Source: Acidimicrobiia bacterium (GTDB taxonomy: Bacteria; Actinomycetota; Acidimicrobiia; Acidimicrobiales; Hopanoidiivorantaceae). From it: a DNA stretch of 5,187 bases. Both the position numbers and the translations under genes were made by a program. The first letter of the stretch is position 1. Every line of letters begins with the position of its first letter. Of this stretch, positions 1 to 5,186 are shown piece by piece. Under the pieces are notes generated by a model. The model saw only the letters and a program-made list of their open reading frames with translations, made no database searches and was not told the DNA's origin. Location: contig JAHRAM010000107.1 in the NCBI GenBank assembly GCA_020027305.1, forward strand, positions 1-5,187, written 5' to 3'.

Positions 1-143
1 TTAAACATTCTCTCATTAGCGCCTTGCTATTTGAAAAGCAATCTGGTAGTATGGTTGCTATGTGGGCTTTGGGGATATTTAAAGCAAAATAGATTTGCAA
101 CATAAAAACATATAAAATAAAGACATATAAAAAGGGAGTTCCT
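1..143. other. Upstream flank with no certain gene
   Basis: Two frames are open from the window edge on the + strand, one ending at a TAA at 103-105 and one at a TAG at 90-92. Either could be the last 29-34 codons of an upstream gene; both read as hydrophobic tails, and I cannot choose between them. The stretch from about 80 to 131 is A/T-rich and contains TATAAA at 111-116 and again at 126-131. Either could be a -10 box for the gene starting at 144, but I see no convincing -35 partner. There is no clear terminator hairpin. Confidence 0.3.
134..138 (+). promoter_or_regulatory. Ribosome binding site of the phase-variable gene
   Basis: GGGAG lies five bases before the ATG at 144. This pair decides the start of the large surface-protein gene. 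In the body's own frame there is no ATG, GTG or TTG anywhere between the stop at 155 and the TTG at 881, so only this upstream start, joined through the C tract, explains why that frame stays open for more than 700 bases before 881. Confidence 0.7.
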
Positions 144-2647
144 ATGCTGGCAAATAATATATCTACCCCCCCCCCCCCCCCTGTCAGCCAAAAACCTCAA
201 AGACTGCAAATCGCAAGCAATCCTTTCTTTGCCACAATTCCTTAGATAATAATTTCTTAGACGATAGGGGAATATCACTACCAACAATAATAATTGTTGC
301 AGTTCTAGCACTTGCTGCAGCTGCTGCTGGGGTTATTATATATAATGCAGTTCGCGATCGTGGGTCAGGCATAGAAGAAGTTGCTGAAGTAATTGAAGAG
401 GTTGAAAAAGAATTTGAAAAAGAGTTCGGCAAGGGTGAAAAGGTTACCCCTGAAGATCCTGATGACCCTGATGTCCCTGACCCTGTCATTCCCAACCCTA
501 ATCCTGGTAATCCTAACCCTGTTGTAGAAGCCACAACGACTACGACTACCACAACAACCACACAACCGCAACCACCTACCACTCAGCCTCCCCCTATTCC
601 CGTTGCCAGTCCTGTTCAATGCGGCATTGCAGCCACTACACTAGAACAACCTCCAACAATTACTCAACCTGTTGCAACTATCATATATTTTTCTGCGCCA
701 AAAACTAAATTAGTTCATAGATACAGAAATGGGAGGTGGGTTAGCGTATATGAACTGGCAGGAGGAAATACAGGAACCTATGCAAGAGTAGTTGCTGGTT
801 CAACAACCTCATATTATTTCTATACTTCTGCATTTGATTCTTGGGTACTAGTTGAATCAAGTGATATTCCATATAGAAATTTGGCAACTAGAGTTGCAAA
901 CAGTGCAAATCATATTTCTAAACCAGCGAATTCCTCAATTCCGCCTTCAACTCCGCCCACATTTCAACCAGGTGTTGCGAATTATTTATCCACTTTTGGG
1001 AACCAAATCTCAAATTTTATTGTAGCTTCAGACGGTACTAAAAGTAGATATTTTCATCCAGGAGCTGGATTTTGGAACTCCTACCCAAAAACCCTACACA
1101 CTTCAAATGAGTATGGCTTAATAGGTATTTCAAAGCCGTTAGCAGGTGGTTCTACAATTATTGATCCACCAGGATTCAATTCAGTAACATACTTTACTGC
1201 CCCACAAGTTCAAAGCGGAGGCACGCTAGAAACAGGAAACACAGGAACTTATGTCAAAGTAGTTTATAGCGGAGCAACTTCATATTATTTCTATAGCTCC
1301 ATATTTAATGTTTGGGTGTTAGTTGAATCAGACGATTTGCCATATAGCAATTTAGCAACTAGGGCAGCAAACCTTGCAAACCATATTTCTAAACCCGCAA
1401 ATGCCCCATCCCCACCTTCCAGACGACCTGAAAATCCAGTCCCTGTTTATGATTATGTGTGGTACGGAAGAAACGTTCGTACACGTTCATACCAAAAAGG
1501 CTTTTTTGCGCGCTTTGAAAATGGAAACACTGATATATATGCTTCAAATGGCAATCCTGATGATACTGTTTATTTGAATGGTTCGAATGTGTGGACACAG
1601 CCATCAGCGGGAGGCGAAGATACGCCACGTTCCCCACAAAATTCAAGTAGATTTGGATTAGTGGTATGTAGTGCACCACTCTTAAAAAATGGTTCAACAT
1701 TTCCTAGCCCGCCGTCGATTACTAAAACTTGCATCAAGACACGCAACCTATTTAGAAGTGAAAACAACGCATGGCATGTGGGTGTATGGTGTACCAAGGG
1801 TACTACTTCAGGAATAGCAGTTATTAATGTGGATCGCTCCATTTTAAACTTTAATCGGATGGAGCTTGCAACAAATAGTACAGCGGATGCTGGTTGTGTG
1901 ACTGCATTTGACAGTCATATAAACTGTTGGGATACTAGGGTGGGGTATCACAATGGGTCAAATACAAGCCTTCCTGTTGCTCACCGAATCAAGAGTGGTG
2001 CGCCTGATGAATTAAAAGGAGGCTCTATTAACCTAAACAGCACTATCTTGAGTGGTTTTGTAACTAGAGAAGATGGCTTGCGGTATAGTTGGGATGGGTC
2101 TACAACTCGCAGTGGAGCTGCATGGCAGACTCCTTCATTTACAGAGAGTGTTGTTTCTACTACTTCCACTGCTCCTATAGCACCGCTTACCACCCACCCA
2201 TCTTGTGAAATAATTCGTACTACAACAGCAAACGAATTATGGTGCACCGTAAGCTCTACCCTGCGGAGACAAATTTCTTTGCGAGATCTTAGGGGTTACG
2301 GGAATTTTTCCACCTTGAGCGCTCAAATAAAAATAGCGACAAACAGTACAAACGATGCAGGTTGTGCTGTTGCTATAATTTTTCAGGGTCGTGGCTTTAG
2401 TAATGTCGCCCCACTTTGCTGGGATTCTGGGATTGGCTATTTTAGCCACGCGAGCATTAAACTTAACAATAGGCTGGTAGCTTATAATAGGGTTATGGCA
2501 GCAAGAGCATCCCTTACTAGTGGTGCTAAAAATGCAACTATTGCTCCTAGTAGCACTGTTTTGAGTGGCTCTATCAACGCTGGCGGTATAATAATACGTT
2601 GGAATCACACTACAACCCGTTCAGGTTACGCTTGGGAACTTAGTTAA
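144..2647 (+). CDS. Phase-variable membrane-anchored surface protein, OFF as sequenced
   Basis: Not a family I recognise. Translation from the ATG at 144 meets 16 C and stops at 243 after 33 residues. With 14 or 17 C the same ATG continues to the TAA at 2645-2647, giving 833 or 834 residues. Numbering for 17 C: a basic N-terminus with five prolines; a hydrophobic, Ala-rich helix at about 48-67; a Glu/Lys-rich, coiled-coil-like segment at 77-98; an Asp-Pro then Asn-Pro linker at about 103-126; ten threonines at 131-140; a Pro/Gln stretch; then an extracellular body. The body has two copies of a 59-residue module (205-263 and 362-420) and two C-terminal four-cysteine modules (530-661 and 688-831). 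Basic residues before the helix and acidic ones after it suggest N-inside, C-outside. I see no LPXTG motif or C-terminal anchor. The longest unshifted start is a TTG at 881, which has no ribosome binding site and lies inside the first module, so I reject it. Adhesin, receptor or shielding roles are inference. Confidence 0.8.
166..181 (+). repeat. Run of 16 C, probable slippage switch
   Basis: An uninterrupted run of 16 cytosines begins 22 bases after the A of the ATG at 144. Long G/C homopolymers near the 5' end of surface-protein genes are the classic substrate of slipped-strand phase variation. Here 16 C leads to a stop at 243, 15 C to a stop at 247, and 14 or 17 C joins the ATG to the long open frame. 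The tract encodes prolines, so length changes that keep the frame are harmless. The exact count is the part of this sequence most open to sequencing error. Confidence 0.85.
755..931 (+). repeat. Surface-protein module R, copy 1
   Basis: A 59-codon module aligns without gaps to 1226-1402, 471 bases downstream. By hand count 42 of 59 residues are identical. Shared stretches include NTGTY, SYYFY, WVLVES, NLATR and NHISKPAN. The aromatic and beta-prone content suggests a beta-sheet domain, and the proline-rich stretch after it looks like a linker between beads. It lies upstream of the TTG at 881, which supports the longer gene model. Confidence 0.85.
1226..1402 (+). repeat. Surface-protein module R, copy 2
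   Basis: Second copy of the 59-codon module at 755-931, with no insertion or deletion between them. It is again followed by a proline-rich linker. The segment before each later module also shares a weaker pattern, aromatic-GL followed by KPL or APLL and then GST with prolines, so the real repeating unit may be longer than 59 residues. Confidence 0.85.
1730..2125 (+). repeat. Four-cysteine module, copy 1
   Basis: A 132-codon module runs from the first conserved Cys to the last conserved Trp. Its cysteines are codons 530, 550, 585 and 595 of the ON-state protein. It shares with copy 2 the order C, WC, ATNST-x-DAGC, CWD, then STILSG or STVLSG, and finally TTRSG-x-AW. Even, position-matched cysteines fit two disulfides per module in an exported protein. 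The AGC...CWD pair loosely recalls the paired-Cys hairpins of bacterial RCC1-like repeats, but I would not assign that family. Confidence 0.75.
2204..2635 (+). repeat. Four-cysteine module, copy 2
   Basis: A 144-codon module related to 1730-2125, with cysteines at ON-state codons 688, 701, 741 and 759. It differs from copy 1 by several insertions and deletions, mainly between the third and fourth cysteines and before the Ser-rich strand, so this duplication looks older than that of module R. The protein ends three residues after the module's closing Trp, so the module forms the distal tip of the chain. Confidence 0.75.
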
Positions 2648-2724
2648 GCGGCATTTAGCGTAACAGAGTAATCTAGGTTACCCATTTAGAATTTCCTTAT
2701 TCTTTCAAAGCTATAGAAATAGAC

Positions 2725-2768
2725 GGGGTTTGCCAAAAATTATTATGGGCTTTGCCTAAATTAATAAT
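2725..2768 (+). repeat. Imperfect 22-bp tandem repeat before rnhB
   Basis: Bases 2725-2746 and 2747-2768 match at 17 of 22 positions, each beginning GGG and sharing TTTGCC followed by an A/T-rich tail. They abut the rnhB start. They could be decayed duplication products or regulatory half-sites; the sequence does not say which. No clear terminator for the upstream gene is seen in 2648-2768. A weak 5-bp stem around CTAG at 2668-2681 has no T tract after it. Confidence 0.4.
2757..2762 (+). promoter_or_regulatory. Possible -10 box for leaderless rnhB transcription
   Basis: TAAATT fits the TANNNT -10 pattern. It is followed by six bases and then the ATG at 2769, with no Shine-Dalgarno sequence in front of the ATG. 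This spacing would start the mRNA at or next to the start codon, as in actinobacterial leaderless genes. The region is so A/T-rich that a chance match is likely. Confidence 0.3.
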
Positions 2769-2788
2769 ATGTCAATTAATAATATGTC
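2759..2788 (+). repeat. Exact 15-bp tandem duplication carrying the rnhB start codon
   Basis: AATTAATAATATGTC occurs twice head to tail, at 2759-2773 and 2774-2788. Each copy contains an in-frame ATG (2769 and 2784) with the same bases before it. The duplication adds five codons (MSINN) and gives rnhB two equivalent starts. Confidence 0.9.
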
Positions 2789-3515
2789 TGCTCTGCCAAA
2801 TAAAAGTGCCCCCACAAATATAAATTCGTCAAGAACAAAGCCCGCAATTTCTAAGCCCGCCCCAGACCTAATTTATGAAAAGGCATTGTGGAAGAAGGGG
2901 CGTAAAATCGTTTGTGGAATTGATGAGGTCGGCAAAGGAGCATGGGCTGGGCCTCTAACAATTGGGGTGGCAGTTGTGGGAGACGACAAGCCTCCCGCTG
3001 GCATCAACGATTCAAAAGCCTTGACAGAAAAAAGACGGGAGGAAATGTTTGACGATGTTGCCAGCTGGTGTAAGTATTGGTCTGTTGGTTCTGCCACTTC
3101 TAAAGAATGCGACGAGCTAGGGATGTCTCAAGCACAGCGATTGGCAGCTAGTCGGGCGCTAGATTCACTTGGTATAGTTCCAGATTGGGCGCTCTTAGAT
3201 GGGAAATGGAATTTCCTAGAACCAGCAAATACCTCAGCCCAAAATATCCATACAACAAACATCCATGCAACAAATATCGTGAAGGGTGACCAAACCAGCC
3301 TCTCAATTGCTGCTGCTTCAATTTTGGCAAAGGTCAGCCGAGACCGCCAGATGAGAAAAATCGGCGACACTTATGGGCCATATCGATTCGCTAACAACAA
3401 GGGATACCGCTGCCAGTGGCATGTGGCAGCACTAAAGGCATGGGGCGCCACACCAATTCATCGAAAGAAATGGTCGTTTATGTCAGAGGCTGCATTTGGC
3501 GAGTGTAGCTATTAA
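2769..3515 (+). CDS. rnhB: Ribonuclease HII
   Basis: RNase HII cuts the RNA strand of RNA-DNA hybrids and nicks DNA at single embedded ribonucleotides, starting ribonucleotide excision repair in the cytoplasm. The 248 residues hold the family motifs in order: GIDEVGKGAWAGPL (D52, E53), DSKALTEKRR at 81-90, LLDGKW (D144), VKGD (D174), the SIAAASILAKVSRDR helix and YGPYRFANNKGY with a following His. All four catalytic acids are present. About 35 Ser/Pro/Lys-rich residues precede the fold. A roughly 15-residue insert at 153-169, partly made of a 15-bp repeat, separates D144 from D174. Start: the ATG at 2769 is the longest choice, and the ATG at 2784 is an equal alternative created by a tandem duplication. 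Neither has a Shine-Dalgarno sequence. The surface-protein gene ends 121 bases upstream. The lepB, DUF2469 and yraN neighbours common around actinobacterial rnhB are not seen here. Confidence 0.95.
   Translation: MSINNMSALPNKSAPTNINSSRTKPAISKPAPDLIYEKALWKKGRKIVCGIDEVGKGAWAGPLTIGVAVVGDDKPPAGINDSKALTEKRREEMFDDVASWCKYWSVGSATSKECDELGMSQAQRLAASRALDSLGIVPDWALLDGKWNFLEPANTSAQNIHTTNIHATNIVKGDQTSLSIAAASILAKVSRDRQMRKIGDTYGPYRFANNKGYRCQWHVAALKAWGATPIHRKKWSFMSEAAFGECSY
3243..3278 (+). repeat. 15-bp tandem repeat inside rnhB
   Basis: Two 15-bp units (3243-3257 and 3258-3272) differing at two positions, plus six bases of a third, encode NIHTT, NIHAT, NI. The repeat lies between the third and fourth catalytic acids, just before VKGD. 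Family members usually have only a short connection there, so the insert probably forms a surface loop. Five-codon steps keep the frame. Confidence 0.8.
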
Positions 3516-3608
3516 AGATTTCAAATTTAACAAGTGAGCAGACAAAAGCAAAGCAAAAGAAGGTTCAACTTTCCCAACGTAAATTCTTATCAATATCTAA
3601 TGCTTGGG

Positions 3609-3614
3609 TAGAAT
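3609..3614 (+). promoter_or_regulatory. Possible -10 box for leaderless transcription
   Basis: TAGAAT is followed by seven bases and then the ATG at 3622. No Shine-Dalgarno sequence precedes the ATG. This is the spacing expected when transcription starts at the start codon itself. A -35 element is not evident; TTCAAC at 3564-3569 is too far upstream. Two genes in this window sharing this layout raises confidence a little. Confidence 0.45.
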
Positions 3615-3621
3615 TTAAACT

Positions 3622-3999
3622 ATGGGTCAACCTGTTACTGTCGTAAGCAAGCCTGTTAGTCGTCAAGGGATTTTGAGCTTTGAGCTAAATCGGTCAATCA
3701 CTGGAATGGGGCATCGCAACTATTTTTCAGATCAATTCCTTAGCACTGCTAGCGATAGTACTGCCGAACAAGATTTTCAAAATGCTGACTTTTCTGACCA
3801 AGACATCGCTGATTGGGTAGCCAACCAACTATTTATAAAATTCCAAGCCGACCTAAAGAGCATCCACCTTAACAGCAATGTGATAACAATTGAGTTGAAC
3901 GACAATGTGGCGGGCGGAGGCAACACAAACAAAACAAGCATCCAAACAGACATCACCAAGTTTCTGGAGGAGCTATTTCTGTTCTACTCGCTCTCATGA
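3622..3999 (+). CDS. Small conserved-looking protein of unknown function
   Basis: 125 residues, soluble, with no signal peptide or membrane segment. The N-terminal third contains FELNRSITGMGHRNYF, which reads like a conserved family signature. I have an impression of similar small proteins in Acidimicrobiia but cannot name them. The second half has a predicted helix (DIADWVANQLF), two strands (KSIHLNSN and VITIELND), a Gly/Asn/Thr loop and a final helix (ITKFLEELFLFY). A helix followed by a strand ending in VITIEL, then a last helix, loosely recalls the Nfu N-terminal fold; this is speculation, and there is no CxxC motif. The next ATG overlaps its stop, and it lies between rnhB and lpdA on the same strand. 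Start: the ATG at 3622, preceded by a -10-like box instead of a ribosome binding site. Confidence 0.75.
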   Translation: MGQPVTVVSKPVSRQGILSFELNRSITGMGHRNYFSDQFLSTASDSTAEQDFQNADFSDQDIADWVANQLFIKFQADLKSIHLNSNVITIELNDNVAGGGNTNKTSIQTDITKFLEELFLFYSLS

Positions 4000-4085
4000 G
4001 CACCCGCCTGTTAATCATTTTGTCGTTGGCGTGTGGCTTTGCAGTCTTGGCAGCGTTTGTTATTCAACTATTGATAGCGAGATGA
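3996..4085 (+). CDS. Possible 29-residue single-pass membrane peptide
   Basis: The ATG at 3996 overlaps the TGA of the preceding gene as ATGA, the classic layout for translational coupling. The peptide starts MSTR, then has about 23 hydrophobic residues (from LLIILSLACG to VIQLLI), and ends AR before a TGA at 4083-4085. A short basic end, one membrane helix and a closing Arg are what small membrane proteins look like. GGAGG at 3966-3970 is too far away to serve as its own ribosome binding site, which fits coupling. The stop itself overlaps another ATG (4082) that opens a charged 25-codon frame to 4159, so this could also be a longer membrane protein broken by a frameshift. I do not recognise it. 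Confidence 0.4.
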   Translation: MSTRLLIILSLACGFAVLAAFVIQLLIAR

Positions 4086-4180
4086 CTGCTGAATCATTAC
4101 AAGATGGCGACAGAAATACCAAGACAAAAATCAACAAGACGGAACACAAAATAAATTGAAGCACCTGAAAGCAAATTGTG

Positions 4181-4194
4181 TAAATAATTATTTA
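4181..4194. promoter_or_regulatory. Perfect 14-bp A/T palindrome upstream of lpdA
   Basis: TAAATAATTATTTA is its own reverse complement, about 50 bases before the lpdA start. It may be an operator for a dimeric regulator or just a product of local A/T richness. Bases 4086-4243 hold no other gene I can support beyond the short charged frame ending at 4159. Confidence 0.3.
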
Positions 4195-4205
4195 ACAAAT
4201 GATTA

Positions 4206-4225
4206 AATGTAAATTAAATTACATT
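4206..4225. promoter_or_regulatory. Inverted repeat just before the lpdA ribosome binding site
   Basis: AATGTAAATTAAATTACATT has perfect 7-bp arms (AATGTAA and TTACATT) around six bases. It ends eight bases before the ribosome binding site. Its size and position fit an operator for a dimeric repressor, or an A/T hairpin in the leader. There is no T tract, so it is not a terminator. Confidence 0.4.
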
Positions 4226-4232
4226 AAAAAGT

Positions 4233-4238
4233 AGGTGA
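4233..4238 (+). promoter_or_regulatory. Ribosome binding site deciding the lpdA start
   Basis: AGGTGA matches part of the complement of the 16S rRNA 3' end (GGAGGTGAT) and sits five bases before the GTG at 4244. It overlaps the other in-frame GTG at 4235, which has no such site of its own. This favours 4244. Confidence 0.55.
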
Positions 4239-4243
4239 ATAAA

Positions 4244-5155
4244 GTGACTGAAACAAATCAGCAGGATATAAAGCATCACGACCTAGCAATCATAGGTGGC
4301 GGGCCAGCTGGATATGCAGCTGCCCTTTATGGAGCAAGTGCTGGCTTAGATGTAGCGATTGTGGAAATGCGAAAGCTTGGCGGAACCTGCCTCAATGTTG
4401 GGTGCATCCCCGCAAAAGAGTTCTTGGAGTCAGCAGCAGTGTTTCAAACTGTCTTGTCAGCAAAAGAGTTTGGCACTGAAATTGATGGCGTTCCCACAAT
4501 CAATATGGCAGAAGTTCAGGCTAGAAAACAACAAGTGGTAGAAAAACTAGTCAAGGGGTTAAGTGGCACACTCAAAAGTCGTGGCATCACAGTTTATTCT
4601 GGGGTTGGAACGTTAGCCCCCAATGAATCAAGTGACCCTGAGAAGTCTGGCGCGCCAAAGAAAGTTTTAATTAAAAATACTGAAAGCACTGCCACCACAG
4701 AAAATTCCAAAAAATCAAAACCTAGCACAACTCAAAACCCCTCAACTCAAGAAACCTCAACTCAAGAAACCTCAACTCAAGAAACCTCAGCTCAAGAAAT
4801 CACCGCCGACCACATTTTGCTCGCCACAGGTTCTAAACCCCGCCAGCTCCCAGAATCAACAGGGCTAAAAGTTGATGGCAAAACAGTCGTTACCTCAGAT
4901 GAAATATTGAGCTGGGATGAAAAGCCCGAGTCAGTCGCCATAGTTGGGGCAGGTGCCATTGGCGTTGAGTTCGCCTCTTTCTTTTCTGATATTGGGTCAG
5001 AAGTCATGCTTGTAGAAGCACTCGATGATATTTTGGCAGGCGTTGATCGAGACATCGCCAAAGTCGTGGAGCGGTCGTTTTCAACAGGAGATTTTTTCAA
5101 TTCGCAAAACTTTTTTGTAATGATTTGTATGCCTTTTCTTGGCACTTTTTTTTAG
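4244..5155 (+). CDS. lpdA: Dihydrolipoyl dehydrogenase (E3), N-terminal part, interrupted
   Basis: E3 reoxidises dihydrolipoamide of 2-oxoacid dehydrogenase or glycine cleavage complexes with FAD and NAD+. Starting at GTG 4244 (GTG 4235 would add three residues), the 303 codons show the FAD motif LAIIGGGPAGYAAALYGASAG at 14-34, the redox pair GGTCLNVGCIPAKE (C49, C54), the second FAD motif LLATGSKP at 192-199 and the NAD motif VAIVGAGAIGVEFASFF at 231-247. Similarity holds through VDRDIAKVVERSF (about 279). After that the frame reads a Phe-rich tail and stops at 5153-5155. Family members are about 460 residues, so the rest of the NAD domain, the central domain and the dimer-interface domain with the catalytic His-Glu pair are missing. 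As sequenced it should not make active E3. A roughly 40-residue low-complexity insert at about 127-187 includes STQET repeats. Confidence 0.9.
   Translation: MTETNQQDIKHHDLAIIGGGPAGYAAALYGASAGLDVAIVEMRKLGGTCLNVGCIPAKEFLESAAVFQTVLSAKEFGTEIDGVPTINMAEVQARKQQVVEKLVKGLSGTLKSRGITVYSGVGTLAPNESSDPEKSGAPKKVLIKNTESTATTENSKKSKPSTTQNPSTQETSTQETSTQETSAQEITADHILLATGSKPRQLPESTGLKVDGKTVVTSDEILSWDEKPESVAIVGAGAIGVEFASFFSDIGSEVMLVEALDDILAGVDRDIAKVVERSFSTGDFFNSQNFFVMICMPFLGTFF
4741..4800 (+). repeat. Four 15-bp tandem units in lpdA
   Basis: CTCAACTCAAGAAAC repeats exactly three times (4741-4785), and a fourth unit (4786-4800) has two changes. A decayed unit may precede it at 4726-4740. It encodes STQET repeats in a hydrophilic Ser/Thr/Gln/Glu stretch just before the ADHILLATGS strand. 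Unit length is five codons, so copy-number change would vary loop length without breaking the frame. Confidence 0.95.
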
Positions 5156-5186
5156 CGACATCAAAGAATAAAATAATTATATCTAT
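5097..5186 (-). CDS. Possible 3' end of a gene entering from the right edge
   Basis: On the minus strand a frame is open from the window edge and ends at a TGA (5099-5097), giving 29 codons. Its end reads as a natural protein tail (KKKCQEKAYKSLQKSFAN). The stop lies about 18 bases from where lpdA similarity is lost, as for a transposase gene ending near the tip of an insertion sequence. It is short and in A/T-rich DNA, and another frame on the + strand is also open to the edge, so this is a weak call. Confidence 0.25.
   Translation of the reverse strand: MDIIILFFDVAKKKCQEKAYKSLQKSFAN

Noticed and set aside
184..619. Two long open frames on the minus strand (365-619 and 184-582)
   Set aside because: They are antisense to the threonine, Asp-Pro and poly-C parts of the surface gene. 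Their Gly, Val and Ser runs are mirror products of those repeats, and neither has a ribosome binding site.
1389..2608. Several minus-strand open frames opposite the surface-protein body
   Set aside because: They overlap a repeat-conserved coding frame, have no recognisable motifs and lack ribosome binding sites. They are shadows.
881..2647. A gene starting at the TTG at 881
   Set aside because: The same frame is open far upstream and holds the first copy of module R, the stalk and a membrane helix. The TTG lies inside the module and has no ribosome binding site. The true start is best placed at 144 through the C tract.
2660..2690. Terminator after the surface-protein gene
   Set aside because: The stem around CTAG is only five pairs, includes a G-T pair and has no T tract after it.
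2873..3370. Minus-strand open frames opposite rnhB
   Set aside because: The + strand frame carries all RNase HII motifs, so the opposite frames are incidental.
3905..4159. An 84-codon + strand frame overlapping the end of the 125-residue gene
   Set aside because: Its first part is out of frame with the better supported gene and has no motif. Only its last 25 codons, from the ATG at 4082, are kept as a possible small frame or frameshifted tail.
4359..4541. A 60-codon + strand frame inside lpdA
   Set aside because: It overlaps the redox-disulfide region of E3 in another frame and has no independent support.
4741..4800. CRISPR-like array
   Set aside because: Units are 15 bp with no spacers and lie in frame within lpdA. 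It is a simple coding tandem repeat.
5143..5155. Run of eight T as a second slippage switch
   Set aside because: It lies in the sequence after lpdA similarity is lost, with no established reading frame to switch, and short T runs are common in A/T-rich DNA.
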